From Pseudomonas lundensis (GTDB lineage Bacteria; Pseudomonadota; Gammaproteobacteria; Pseudomonadales; Pseudomonadaceae), in NCBI RefSeq assembly GCF_001042985.1, contig NZ_JYKY01000006.1, positions 124,001 through 188,000 of the forward strand: DNA of 64,000 nucleotides, read 5' to 3'. The translations under genes were made by a program, and so were the position numbers. Of the stretch, positions 44,566 to 53,899 are shown one piece after another. Position 1 is the first letter of the stretch. Every line of letters begins with the position of its first letter. Under the pieces are notes generated by a model, which worked only from the letters and a program-made list of their open reading frames with translations, was not told the DNA's origin and did no database searches.

Positions 44566-45687
44566 TTAACGCTTGCGCAGAATCACGCTACCGATGGAGT
44601 AACCCGCACCGAACGAACTGAGAATGGCCAGCGCGCCGTTGGGCAAGTCATCCTGGTACTTATGGAACGCAATCACCGATCCCGCCGAACTGGTGTTGGC
44701 GTAGGTATCCAGAATCACCGGCGCTTCTTCGACCGAGGCTTCACGGCCCAGCAGGCGCTTGACGATCAGGTGGTTCATGCTGAGGTTGGCCTGGTGCAGC
44801 CAGAAGCGCTTCACGTCGGCCACGTCCAACTGGTTTTCTTCGAGGTGCTGCCCGATCAGCTCGGCCACCATCGGGCACACGTCACGGAACACTTTGCGCC
44901 CTTCCTGCACGAACAACTTGTCCGGGCTGTCGGCAGGTTCGTCCGAAGCACGGTTCAGGAAGCCGAAATTATTGCGGATGTTGTTCGAAAAGGTTGTCAG
45001 CAATTTGCTGCTGACGATATCGAACTGATGCGCCGAAGTCGCCAGGTCAGCGCGCTCGATCACCACGGCCGTCGCCGCATCACCAAAGATGAAATGGCTG
45101 TCACGGTCCCGGAAGTTCAGGTGGCCGGTGCACACTTCGGGGCTGATCAGCAGCACGGCGCGGGCCTGGCCCAACTGCACGCTGTTGCTGGCGGTCTGGA
45201 TGCCGAAGGTCGCGGACGAGCAGGCGACGTTCATGTCAAAACCAAAACCCTGAATGCCCAGTGCGTGTTGCACCTCGATGGCAATGGCCGGGTACGGGCG
45301 TTGCAGGTTGGAGCACGCCACGATCACGCCGTCGATATCGGCTGCGGTTTTGCCTGCGCGCTCCAGCGCCTGCTGTGCCGCGCCGACCGCCATTTCGCAG
45401 AGCACCGACATTTCGTCGTTGGAACGCTCCGGGAGACGCGGGCGCATGCGCTGCGGGTCAAGGATGCCGTCCTTGTCCATCACAAAACGGCTTTTGATGC
45501 CGGAGGCTTTTTCGATAAAGGCCGCGCTGGATTCGGCCAGAGGCTGAATCTCACCGGCCTCGATGGCAGCCGCGTGTTCGGCGTTGAACTGTTGCACATA
45601 GGTATTGAAAGACTGCACCAGCTCTTCGTTGGAGATGCTGTTGGCCGGGGTATACAGGCCGGTGCCGCTGATGACGACGTTATGCAC
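44566..45687 (-). CDS. Beta-ketoacyl-ACP synthase III (PA3286-like)
   Basis: 373 residues from GTG 45687, with GAGGA seven bases upstream. Catalytic Cys156 (NVACSSATFG), His298 (LHQANLSMN) and Asn331 (NTSSAGS) complete the KAS III triad. It resembles PA3286 (FabH2-type), which condenses octanoyl-CoA with malonyl-ACP as a shunt from beta-oxidation to fatty acid synthesis. It is not in a fab operon; it stands by the ECF sigma gene. About 60 residues longer than FabH. Confidence 0.85.
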   Translation of the reverse strand: MHNVVISGTGLYTPANSISNEELVQSFNTYVQQFNAEHAAAIEAGEIQPLAESSAAFIEKASGIKSRFVMDKDGILDPQRMRPRLPERSNDEMSVLCEMAVGAAQQALERAGKTAADIDGVIVACSNLQRPYPAIAIEVQHALGIQGFGFDMNVACSSATFGIQTASNSVQLGQARAVLLISPEVCTGHLNFRDRDSHFIFGDAATAVVIERADLATSAHQFDIVSSKLLTTFSNNIRNNFGFLNRASDEPADSPDKLFVQEGRKVFRDVCPMVAELIGQHLEENQLDVADVKRFWLHQANLSMNHLIVKRLLGREASVEEAPVILDTYANTSSAGSVIAFHKYQDDLPNGALAILSSFGAGYSIGSVILRKR

Positions 45688-45875
45688 GGTCGTTCCTCTG
45701 TTCTGTTCAAGCAGAAAATATTGGCACTTGCGTACCAAATCATAAAAGGACTCACCCCGGACAAACGGGGGGTGAAGTGCCTTGGATCACATACGTGTCT
45801 GGACTTAATAGCCGCGAAGTTTGCCATAAAAGGCAACATTTGCGTTATCGCCGCATCGACGGCCGGAGGCGCGTG

Positions 45876-48800
45876 TCACGCCTCCACCTGGCTCCACTGT
45901 TTGCTCAGGCGCTTGTCAGAAATCGGCACCTTGGTGCCCAGTTGCTGGCCGAACAGCGACACCCGGTATTCTTCCAGCCACCAGCGGTACAGCTCCAGTT
46001 GCGGATCGCGCTTGCCTTCTTGCGCATGCTTGGTGGCGCGGGCCTGATACTGCGCCCACAGCCCACTCAATTCGCCGCTCCACACCCGATCTTTTTGCAC
46101 CTGGCCCGGCAGTTTCTCCAGGCGCAGTTCAATGGCCTTGAGGTAACGCGGCAGCTCCTTGAGCCACATCGCGGGGGTTTCCCGGACAAATCCGGGGTAC
46201 ACCAAATGGCTCAGTTGCTGCTTGATGTCATTCAACGCCACGGCCTGGGCCAGGTCGATCTTGCCTTTGAAGCGCTTTTGCAGACCGTGCCACAGCTTGA
46301 GGATGTCCAGCGTCAGTTTCGCCAGTTTCTCGGCGTGTTCCGTCCAGCCGGCGCGCTTGCGTTCGGCCAGTGAAGCCAGCCCGGCGCCATCACGGGGCAG
46401 CACGGCCTCGCCTTCAAGAATGCAACTGTCGAGGCTGGCCAGCAGAATATCTTCGACCAGACTTTCAACCCGTCCCAGCTCGCGGTACAGCAAGCCCAGT
46501 TCGGTCAGCCCCGGCAATTTGCCCCGCAGGAACTTCGCAGGTTCGGCCAACTGCTGCATCAGCAAGCGCTGCAAGGCGCGACGGTGCTGGTATTCGGCCT
46601 CGGCCGGGGTCGAGAATCGACCTTCCTTGACCGTATTGCCCTCTTCGACCAGCGCCGGGTACACCGTCATCGACAAACCGGCAATCTTTTGCTGGGTTTT
46701 CTCCGCCACCGGGGCAAAGCCCCTGGCCTGCACCGGCTGTTGGCTTTCGGCGCTCTGCGGCACAGCCAGAGCGGCTTGGCTGGCTTCAGCAAAACGCGCG
46801 GTCAGCTCGGCCAGATCGCGGCCTTCGCCAAGGAACTTGCCATGGGCGTCGACGATTTCCAGGTTCATCCGCAGATGACTGTCGACCTGCTGCGCCGCCT
46901 CGGCCCACGCCTCATCACTGACCCGCACGCCTGTCATGCGCAACAGTTCACGCCCCAGCGCCTGGGGCAACGAACCCTGACCAAACGCCATACGCTGCAA
47001 CGCAGCCTTGACGAAGTCCGGCACCGGCACGAAGTTTTTGCGCAATGCCTTGGGCAGGCTGCGCACTAGCGCGATGCACTTGGCCTCGATCATCCCCGGC
47101 ACCAGCCACTCCAGGCGCTCGGGCGGCAGCACGGGCAACAGCGGCGCGGGCACTTTGACCGTCACGCCGTCACGGGGGTGGTTCGGCTCAAAGTGATAAC
47201 TGAGCGCCAGCGTCAAATCCCCCAGACGCAATGTGTCCGGGTAATGCTGGGCGGTGATTTCAGTGGCCTCGCGGGCCAGCACGTCTTCTTCGCGCATGAT
47301 CAACAGCTGCGGGTCTTTCTGACTGTTGACCCGGTACCAGCTGTCGAAAGTCGCGGTCTGATGAATCTCGGCGGGCAGGCGCGCATCGTAGAACGCAAAC
47401 AGGGTCTCTTCGTCCGCCAGAATGTCACGGCGCCGGGCCTTGGCTTCCAGCTCGTCGAGCTGCTCCAGCAAGCGGGCGTTGGCCGCCAGGCACTTGGCCC
47501 GCGACTGGATTTCACCGCGCACCAACCCTTCGCGGATAAACAGCTCGCGGGACAACACCGGGTCAATCGGCCCGTAATGCACAGGGCGACGGCCTACCAC
47601 GATCAAACCGAACAGCGTGATTTGCTCGAAAGCCACCACTTGCCCGCGTTTTTTCTCCCAGTGCGGCTCGAAGTAATTCTTTTTGACCAGATGCCCGGCC
47701 AGCGGCTCGATCCAGTCCGGCTCGATCTTGGCCACCATGCGCGCATACAGCTTGGTGGTTTCCACCAGCTCGGCGGTCATCAGCCATTGCGGGCGCTTTT
47801 TGCCCAACCCCGAAGACGGGTGAATCCAGAACCGACGCTGACGCGCGCCCAGGTAATCACCTTCTTCGGACTTCTGCCCGATCTGGCTGAGCAACCCCGA
47901 CAACACGGCCTTGTGCAGCTTGGGGTAATCCGCCGGTTCTTTATTGACCGACAGTTGCAGGTCACGGCAGATCAAGCTCAGTTGACGGTGAGAATCGCGC
48001 CACTCGCGCAAGCGCAGGTAGTTCAGGAAATTCTTGCGGCACCAGTTGCGCAGCGGGCTGGCGGTCAGCGCCTGGCGCTGCTCTTCAAACCCGCGCCACA
48101 CATTGATCAGCGCGGCAAAGTCCGAGTCCACATCCTTCCATTGCGCGTGGGCCTGATCGGCCGCCTGCTGGCGCTCCGGCGGACGCTCGCGCGGGTCTTG
48201 CACCGACATCGCACTGGCCACGATCAACACTTCCTGCAAGCTGCCGAGCTTGGCCGCTTCAAGCAGCATGCGCCCCATGCGTGGGTCGACCGGCAGGCGC
48301 GCCAGTTGGCGGCCCAGCGGCGTCAGCTGGTTTTCGCGGTTGACGGCGGACAGCTCCTGCAACAGGTTGAAGCCGTCCGTAATGGCTTTGCCGTCTGGCG
48401 GCTCGATGAACGGGAACGCCGTAATTTCCCCCAGACGCAGGTGCAACATTTGCAGGATGACGGCCGCAAGGTTGGTACGCAGAATCTCGGGATCGGTAAA
48501 TTCCGGGCGCCCGTTGAAGTCTTCTTCGGCGTACAACCGCACGCAGATACCCGGCTCAACCCGCCCGCAGCGGCCCTTGCGCTGATTGGCGCTGGCCTGG
48601 GAAATGGCTTCGATCGGCAAACGCTGGACCTTGGCCCGGTAGCTGTAGCGGCTGATACGTGCGGTGCCGCTGTCAATCACATAACGAATGCCCGGCACCG
48701 TCAGGGAGGTTTCTGCGACGTTGGTCGCCAAGACCACACGGCGTCCGGGGTGCGACTGGAAGATCCGCTGCTGCTCGGCCGGTGACAGTCGTGCATACAA

Positions 48801-49787
48801 CGGCAGGATTTCGGTGTGTTTGAGCTGGGCCTTGCGCAACATGTCGGCGGCATCGCGGATTTCGCGCTCGCCGGGCAAAAACACCAGCACGTCGCCGGGG
48901 CTCTTGCGCTCATGGCGCTCGTGGGCGGCAATTTCGTCCAGCGTCGCAATGATCGCCTGATCGACGCTCAAATCCTCTTCGACGCTGTTGCCCTCCTCGT
49001 CCTGCTCGGCGGTCAACGGGCGATACCAGGTCTCGACCGGGAACGTGCGGCCCGAGACTTCCACAATCGGCGCATCGTTGAAGTGTTTGGAGAAACGCTC
49101 CAAATCGATGGTGGCCGAGGTAATGATGACCTTGAGGTCCGGACGCCGGGGCAGCAGGATTTTCAGGTAACCCAGCAAAAAGTCGATGTTCAGGCTGCGT
49201 TCGTGGGCTTCGTCGACGATGATCGTGTCGTAGCGTTCGAGGAAGCGGTCGTGCTGGGTTTCGGCCAACAAAATCCCGTCGGTCATCAACTTGATCAGCG
49301 TGTTGGAATCGCTTTGATCCTCAAACCGCACCTGATAGCCGACCAATGCGCCCAACGGCGTCCCCAGTTCCTCGGCCACGCGACTGGCCACGCTGCGCGC
49401 GGCGATACGCCGGGGCTGCGTATGGCCAATCAAACCGTGCTGACCGCGCCCGATCTCCAGGCAGATTTTCGGCAGCTGGGTGGTTTTGCCCGAACCGGTT
49501 TCACCGGCCAGAATCAGCACCTGATGCTTGAGCAGCGCGGCCTTGATCTCATCGCGCTTGGCGGCGATCGGCAAGTGTTCGTCATAGCGAATCAACGGCA
49601 CACTGGCCGCCCGCGCCGTCACCTGCGCGCACGACGCCTCGACCCGCGCCACCCAGGCCGCCAGCTTGGCGTCGTCCGGTTTTTTGCGCAGCTCATGCAA
49701 CTGCCGACGCAGCGTGTGGCGGTCGGCAATCATGGCGTGATCGAGGTTTTTCAACAGCTTGTCGATAGCAGGCGATTCGTCAGTCAT
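45876..49787 (-). CDS. hrpA: HrpA, large DEAH-box RNA helicase
   Basis: 1303 residues. Walker A AGETGSGKTTQ at about 94-104, DEAH at 192-195, motif VI QRKGRCGR, helicase-associated domains and a long family C-terminal domain (DUF3418). Acts in rescue of stalled or colliding ribosomes and mRNA processing (established for E. coli HrpA). Length matches the family. Codon pattern is uniform over the whole gene. aceK follows upstream on the same strand at 136 bases. Confidence 0.95.
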   Translation of the reverse strand: MTDESPAIDKLLKNLDHAMIADRHTLRRQLHELRKKPDDAKLAAWVARVEASCAQVTARAASVPLIRYDEHLPIAAKRDEIKAALLKHQVLILAGETGSGKTTQLPKICLEIGRGQHGLIGHTQPRRIAARSVASRVAEELGTPLGALVGYQVRFEDQSDSNTLIKLMTDGILLAETQHDRFLERYDTIIVDEAHERSLNIDFLLGYLKILLPRRPDLKVIITSATIDLERFSKHFNDAPIVEVSGRTFPVETWYRPLTAEQDEEGNSVEEDLSVDQAIIATLDEIAAHERHERKSPGDVLVFLPGEREIRDAADMLRKAQLKHTEILPLYARLSPAEQQRIFQSHPGRRVVLATNVAETSLTVPGIRYVIDSGTARISRYSYRAKVQRLPIEAISQASANQRKGRCGRVEPGICVRLYAEEDFNGRPEFTDPEILRTNLAAVILQMLHLRLGEITAFPFIEPPDGKAITDGFNLLQELSAVNRENQLTPLGRQLARLPVDPRMGRMLLEAAKLGSLQEVLIVASAMSVQDPRERPPERQQAADQAHAQWKDVDSDFAALINVWRGFEEQRQALTASPLRNWCRKNFLNYLRLREWRDSHRQLSLICRDLQLSVNKEPADYPKLHKAVLSGLLSQIGQKSEEGDYLGARQRRFWIHPSSGLGKKRPQWLMTAELVETTKLYARMVAKIEPDWIEPLAGHLVKKNYFEPHWEKKRGQVVAFEQITLFGLIVVGRRPVHYGPIDPVLSRELFIREGLVRGEIQSRAKCLAANARLLEQLDELEAKARRRDILADEETLFAFYDARLPAEIHQTATFDSWYRVNSQKDPQLLIMREEDVLAREATEITAQHYPDTLRLGDLTLALSYHFEPNHPRDGVTVKVPAPLLPVLPPERLEWLVPGMIEAKCIALVRSLPKALRKNFVPVPDFVKAALQRMAFGQGSLPQALGRELLRMTGVRVSDEAWAEAAQQVDSHLRMNLEIVDAHGKFLGEGRDLAELTARFAEASQAALAVPQSAESQQPVQARGFAPVAEKTQQKIAGLSMTVYPALVEEGNTVKEGRFSTPAEAEYQHRRALQRLLMQQLAEPAKFLRGKLPGLTELGLLYRELGRVESLVEDILLASLDSCILEGEAVLPRDGAGLASLAERKRAGWTEHAEKLAKLTLDILKLWHGLQKRFKGKIDLAQAVALNDIKQQLSHLVYPGFVRETPAMWLKELPRYLKAIELRLEKLPGQVQKDRVWSGELSGLWAQYQARATKHAQEGKRDPQLELYRWWLEEYRVSLFGQQLGTKVPISDKRLSKQWSQVEA

Positions 49788-49922
49788 CAGGTGCGTAACA
49801 GTCTTGGTAAAGGCAGGGGGCGGATTGTCGCAGATTTAGGGGCCCAAGCACGAATCTGTAGCACGACGACGCTCAATTGCGCGTATCCGGGAGGTGTCAA
49901 GAAACGCCTCCCCTGTGCAGCA

Positions 49923-51632
49923 TCATCCCCGCCGCCGATAAGGAAACACATCGATCACCTTGCCCGACGCGATGGAGGCTTGCAGGCCTTTCCAGTAATC
50001 GGCGTCGTAGATTTCACCGTGCAGCTCGTCGAACAAACGGCGCTGGCTGGCATCGGCGAACAGGAACGGCGGAAATTCTTCGGGGAACACGTCCAGCGGA
50101 CCGATGGAGTACCACGGCTCGCTGGCCATTTCGTCTTCCGGGGTGCGCGGCTGGGGGATGTGGCGGAAGTTGGCTTCGGTCAGAAAGCAGATTTCGTCAT
50201 AGTCGTAGAACACCACGCGGCCATGGCGGGTGACGCCAAAGTTTTTCAACAGCATGTCGCCGGGGAAGATGTTGGCCGCCGCCAGTTGTTTGATCGCCAA
50301 CCCATAGTCGTCCAGGGCTTCGCGGATTTGCGCAGGGTTGGCGTTTTCCAGGTACAGGTTGAGCGGGGTCATGCGCCGCTCGGTCCAACAGTGGCGAATC
50401 AGTACCGTGTCGCCTTCCACCTCGACCGTGGACGGCGCCACGTCCAGCAGCTCGGCCAGGCACTCGGGCTCGAACTGGCTTAACGGGAAACGGAAATCCG
50501 CAAATTCCTGGGTGTCGGCCATGCGCCCGACCCGATCCACGCTTTTGACCAGCCGGTATTTTTCAATGACCGTGGCCCGGTTGACGTTTTTGGAGGGTGA
50601 AAACGTGTCCTTGATCAGTTTGAACACGGTGTTGAAGCCCGGCAGGGTGAACACGGTCATGACCATGCCGCGCACGCCGGGGGCCATGATGAAGCGGTCA
50701 TCCGTGGTGGCCAGATGGTTGATGAGAGCGCGGTAGAACTCGGACTTCCCGTGTTTGTAAAAACCGATGGAGGTGTAGAGCTCGGCGATGTGCTTGCCCG
50801 GCAGGATGCGTTTGAGAAAGCCGACAAACTCGGCGGGCACTGGTACATCGACCATGAAGTACGAACGGGTGAAGGAGAAAATGATCGACACTTCGGCTTC
50901 GTCGGTGATCAAAGCGTCTATCTGAATGCCCCGTCCTTCGCGGTGCAGCAGCGGGATCACCAGCGGCCATTGCTCGTCACGGGTGTAGAGGCGCCCTACC
51001 AGATAGGCCCCCTTGTTGCGGTACAACACCGAGCCAAACAGTTCGATGCTCATGTCCGGGTCTTTGCACACCCAGTCGGGCAGGCTTTCACGCAGGTGTG
51101 CTTCCAGCCTGCGCACGTCCCCCGGTAAATCGGCGTACGCCTCACTGAACGCGTAGTCGCTGAAGATCTGCGTGAGCGTGAGGCTTAACTGCCCGGCGGG
51201 GCGATACGTGCGGGTTTGTGCGGCCCGCGGCTCACGCAAGGCCGGGCGCGTGGTGTGAATGAACATGCAGTCGTCGCTGATCAGGTCGTGGCTGAACAGG
51301 CTGCAAAACGTCGAGTTGTACCAGGTCTCGGCCAGCTCATCGTCCAGCCGCGGATCAATCAGGCGGATGTACGCGTGCTTGACCAAGGGCCACTGGCTGG
51401 CATCCAGCAAACCCTGTTCAGCGAACGCCGATTGCAACCGCTGGCGGACCTGACTGACTTTTTGCTCATAGAGGTTGATCCGTGCGGCGGAAGCCTCCTG
51501 CGCGTCCTGCCACAGCGCGCCTTCAAACCGGGCGCGGGCGCCGTCGGTGATTTGCCGAAAGTGCTCACGGTAATCATCGAAGCCATCGAGAATCAGTGTT
51601 GCGATGGCGTCGGCCGGCCAGGTACGGGGCAT
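49923..51632 (-). CDS. aceK: AceK, isocitrate dehydrogenase kinase/phosphatase
   Basis: 569 residues, full family length. The kinase-like core reads [36 protein letters not shown] and [13 protein letters not shown]. It phosphorylates and dephosphorylates isocitrate dehydrogenase, switching carbon to the glyoxylate shunt. In enterics it is in the ace operon, but in Pseudomonas it stands alone, as here. AGAGG precedes ATG 51632. Confidence 0.95.
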   Translation of the reverse strand: MPRTWPADAIATLILDGFDDYREHFRQITDGARARFEGALWQDAQEASAARINLYEQKVSQVRQRLQSAFAEQGLLDASQWPLVKHAYIRLIDPRLDDELAETWYNSTFCSLFSHDLISDDCMFIHTTRPALREPRAAQTRTYRPAGQLSLTLTQIFSDYAFSEAYADLPGDVRRLEAHLRESLPDWVCKDPDMSIELFGSVLYRNKGAYLVGRLYTRDEQWPLVIPLLHREGRGIQIDALITDEAEVSIIFSFTRSYFMVDVPVPAEFVGFLKRILPGKHIAELYTSIGFYKHGKSEFYRALINHLATTDDRFIMAPGVRGMVMTVFTLPGFNTVFKLIKDTFSPSKNVNRATVIEKYRLVKSVDRVGRMADTQEFADFRFPLSQFEPECLAELLDVAPSTVEVEGDTVLIRHCWTERRMTPLNLYLENANPAQIREALDDYGLAIKQLAAANIFPGDMLLKNFGVTRHGRVVFYDYDEICFLTEANFRHIPQPRTPEDEMASEPWYSIGPLDVFPEEFPPFLFADASQRRLFDELHGEIYDADYWKGLQASIASGKVIDVFPYRRRG

Positions 51633-51768
51633 GGGGAAAACCTCTGCACGAACGTCGTGGATGTTGTTATGCGCCTGAGCTTAGAGGCCAATTGTTACCG
51701 GACGCAACCATTGCCTTGCGCGCAGCATCCCCTACACTGCCCGCCACAAAACCTGTAAGGAAACATCC

Positions 51769-52653
51769 GTGAGACTTGTCGATATCGTGCGCATGCTGTC
51801 GCTGGCAGGCATTTGGGGCGCCAGCTTTTTATTTATGCGGATCATCGCACCGGTTCTCGGCTCCATCCCTACTGCTTTCTTTCGTGTGTCCATCGCGGCC
51901 ACCGGATTGTTGGTGATGCTGACGATGATGCGTGTCAGCTGGAATTTCGGCGGCAAATTCAAAGTGGTGCTGATCCTCGGAGTCATTAACTCAGGCATAC
52001 CGGCCACGTTGTATTCCGTGGCGGCCCAGGTGCTGCCTGCCGGGTATTCAGCCATTTTCAACGCCACCACGCCACTGATGGGCGTGCTGATTGGCGGCCT
52101 GTTTTTCAGTGAAAAACTCACGCCGACCAAAATGGCAGGGGTGTTTTTGGGCCTGTTGGGGGTGGGCATTCTGACCCGGGCAGGGCCTGTCGCGTTTGAC
52201 ATGGACTTGCTGATGGGCGCCCTCGCCTGCTTGCTGGCCACCACTTGCTACGGCTTCGCTGGCTTTTTGGCGCGCCGCTGGCTGGATCAGCAAGGTGGGC
52301 TGGACCCGCGTCTCTCGGCGCTGGGCAGCATGCTCGGGGCCACGCTGTTTCTGCTGCCGCTGTTTGCGGGCAGCCTGATCCATCAGCCACCCGCCAGTTG
52401 GGGTGGTACAAGCGTGTGGTTGTCGCTGCTGGGGTTGGGCCTGTTGTGCACAGCGTTTGCGTACATTTTGTACTTCCGCCTGCTGACCAGTATCGGTCCG
52501 GTCAAGTCCATGACCGTGACCTTTATGATCCCGCCGTTTGGCGTGCTGTGGGGCGCACTGTTTCTGGACGAGCCGCTCTCGATGGCGCACGTGTATGGCG
52601 GGCTGTTGATCGCCGTGGCGCTGTGGCTGGTGCTCAGGCCCGGACGGCCTTGA
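51769..52653 (+). CDS. EamA/DMT transporter
   Basis: 294 residues, ten helices (LAGIWGASFLFMRIIAPVLGSIPTAFFRV; SIGPVKSMTVTFMIPPFGVLWGALFLDEPLS). GTG start at 51769 with AAGGAAACATCC upstream. Inner-membrane exporter of unknown substrate. It converges with another EamA gene (52716-53579), with a hairpin between. Confidence 0.9.
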   Translation: MRLVDIVRMLSLAGIWGASFLFMRIIAPVLGSIPTAFFRVSIAATGLLVMLTMMRVSWNFGGKFKVVLILGVINSGIPATLYSVAAQVLPAGYSAIFNATTPLMGVLIGGLFFSEKLTPTKMAGVFLGLLGVGILTRAGPVAFDMDLLMGALACLLATTCYGFAGFLARRWLDQQGGLDPRLSALGSMLGATLFLLPLFAGSLIHQPPASWGGTSVWLSLLGLGLLCTAFAYILYFRLLTSIGPVKSMTVTFMIPPFGVLWGALFLDEPLSMAHVYGGLLIAVALWLVLRPGRP

Positions 52654-52670
52654 TACCGTGACTCAAGCAA

Positions 52671-52703
52671 GCTGCGAAGAAGGCCGCATTGCCCCTTCGC
52701 AGC
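52671..52703 (+). terminator. Hairpin between two convergent EamA genes
   Basis: GCTGCGAAG / CTTCGCAGC, nine pairs, loop 15 bases, between the two stops. Confidence 0.6.
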
Positions 52704-52715
52704 CCGGCTCAGCGG

Positions 52716-53579
52716 TTACGCGGTTTTACGGAACACGAACATCAGGCCCACGATGATCATGGCCATGCCCAGCAGGCTCAACGCCGCGAGGGTATTGCCG
52801 AAAATCAGGTAGTCCATCACGGCTGTGACGGCAGGCACCAGGTAAAACAGGCTGGTGACATTGACCAGGTTGCCCCGCGCAATCATCCGGTACAGCAACA
52901 AGGTGGCCAGCACCGAGACCACCAGCCCCATCCACAACACCGGAATTACAAAGCCTGCGCTGTACTGGACGTTAAAGGGTTGAAACGGCACGAACACCGC
53001 GCACACCACCAGCCCGGCAAGGTACTGCAATGGCAAGGTGCCCAACGGGTTATGGGTGATGCGCTTTTGCATCAGGGTGCCGAACGTCATGCTCCCCAGC
53101 GCCAGCACCGCGAACAGCATGCCTTGCCATGACATGCCCGCCAGCCCGATGCCCTGGTACACCACCAGAATCAGCCCGGCCAACCCCAGAAACAGCCCCA
53201 GCAGTCGGCTCCAGCAAAGGCGCCGCTCCAGGATCACAGCGGTCAGAATCGGCTGGACGCCCATGACCGTGGCCATGACGCCCGGCGTGATGTGAAGCGA
53301 CAGCGCCAGCATGTAAAAAATCTGATAGGCGCCCAGCAAGACCGCCCCGGTGGCCAATGCATACCGCACCGCCCGGGCCCCGCGCGGCCGCTGGAGTTTG
53401 AGCAAGGGGATCAACAGCACCAGCGCCAGTAACGCGATGGCAAAGCGGATCAATAGAAACGCAAAGGGCGACGCGTGGGCCAAGCCCCATTTGGAGAAAA
53501 TCGCGCCGCTGCTCCACAGCAACACAAACACACACGTGGAGGCAGCCGCCAGCGCGGCATCTTTTGAGATCGAATACAT
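52716..53579 (-). CDS. EamA/DMT transporter under a probable Val-rich leader attenuator
   Basis: 287 residues; ten helices in two EamA repeats (LLWSSGAIFSKWGLAHASPFAFLLIRF; YLVPAVTAVMDYLIFGNTLAALSLLG). Inner membrane. Substrate not readable, but the upstream leader (53601-53895) is arranged like an amino-acid biosynthetic attenuator with a valine-rich peptide, which suggests a link to valine or branched-chain metabolism. The terminator of that leader stands 22 bases before this ATG. A GGTGT site precedes it. Convergent with the neighbouring EamA gene. Confidence 0.88.
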   Translation of the reverse strand: MYSISKDAALAAASTCVFVLLWSSGAIFSKWGLAHASPFAFLLIRFAIALLALVLLIPLLKLQRPRGARAVRYALATGAVLLGAYQIFYMLALSLHITPGVMATVMGVQPILTAVILERRLCWSRLLGLFLGLAGLILVVYQGIGLAGMSWQGMLFAVLALGSMTFGTLMQKRITHNPLGTLPLQYLAGLVVCAVFVPFQPFNVQYSAGFVIPVLWMGLVVSVLATLLLYRMIARGNLVNVTSLFYLVPAVTAVMDYLIFGNTLAALSLLGMAMIIVGLMFVFRKTA

Positions 53580-53600
53580 GAGTTACACCTGTCATCAGGC

Positions 53601-53636
53601 AAAAAAGGCCACTCAGCCAAGGCTGAAGTTCAGTGG
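53601..53636 (-). terminator. Attenuator terminator upstream of the EamA gene
   Basis: Minus-strand arms CCACT...CAGCC and GGCTG-AGTGG, with a six-base bulge (GAACTT), followed by CC and six T. It ends 22 bases before the EamA ATG and 36 bases after the leader-peptide stop. A segment across that stop (GGGCTGAG, RC of 53671-53678) can pair with TTCAGCCT (RC of 53620-53627) in the left arm and would prevent this stem. Confidence 0.7.
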
Positions 53637-53671
53637 TTTTTCAGACGGGTACGGGCAGCCGAAGGCTCGGC

Positions 53672-53833
53672 TCAGCCCGTCACAACACCCGGTGGCGATA
53701 CGACGACGTACACCACAGTGCTGCTGACAGGAGGGGGGGAGTGAATGATCTGCTCCGGCTGCTGATTCGCACACGGCACTGCGTCAGCAGTGACTGCTGA
53801 ATCGACAACGCGGTGTGGAAGAGAAACCGGCAT
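53672..53833 (-). CDS. Val-rich leader peptide, 53 aa
   Basis: A 53-codon ORF starting MPVSLPHRVVDSAVTADAVP and ending STVVYVVVSPPGVVTG; eight of the last 18 codons are Val (GTC, GTG, GTG, GTC, GTC, GTA, GTT, GTG). It begins about 26 bases after the probable RNA start and its stop lies in an antiterminator segment. The run VVYVVV-x-PP resembles leader peptides of ilv operons, where ribosome stalling at scarce charged tRNA prevents termination. No good Shine-Dalgarno precedes the ATG, which is the weakest point; the frame also has GTG at codon 19. Confidence 0.65.
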   Translation of the reverse strand: MPVSLPHRVVDSAVTADAVPCANQQPEQIIHSPPPVSSTVVYVVVSPPGVVTG

Positions 53834-53865
53834 GGGCTGATCGTTCTGAAGGGTATCGAGCGCCG

Positions 53866-53895
53866 ACTATAACCAGCGCCCGATACAATTGGCAA
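53866..53895 (-). promoter_or_regulatory. Sigma70-type promoter of the EamA leader
   Basis: On the minus strand TTGCCA (53895-53890) and TATAGT (53871-53866) with an 18-base spacer, each five of six to consensus. The predicted start near 53859 gives a 26-base leader before the peptide ATG. It lies just beyond the lpxO stop. Confidence 0.65.
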
Positions 53896-53899
53896 TACG

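Noticed and set aside
44662..46047. 461-codon plus-strand frame opposite the KAS III gene
   Set aside because: Antisense shadow; the catalytic triad is complete on the minus strand.
47178..50483. Two long plus-strand frames (535 and 555 codons) opposite hrpA and aceK
   Set aside because: Shadows in high-GC coding DNA; compositions are unlike proteins and both overlap proven genes.
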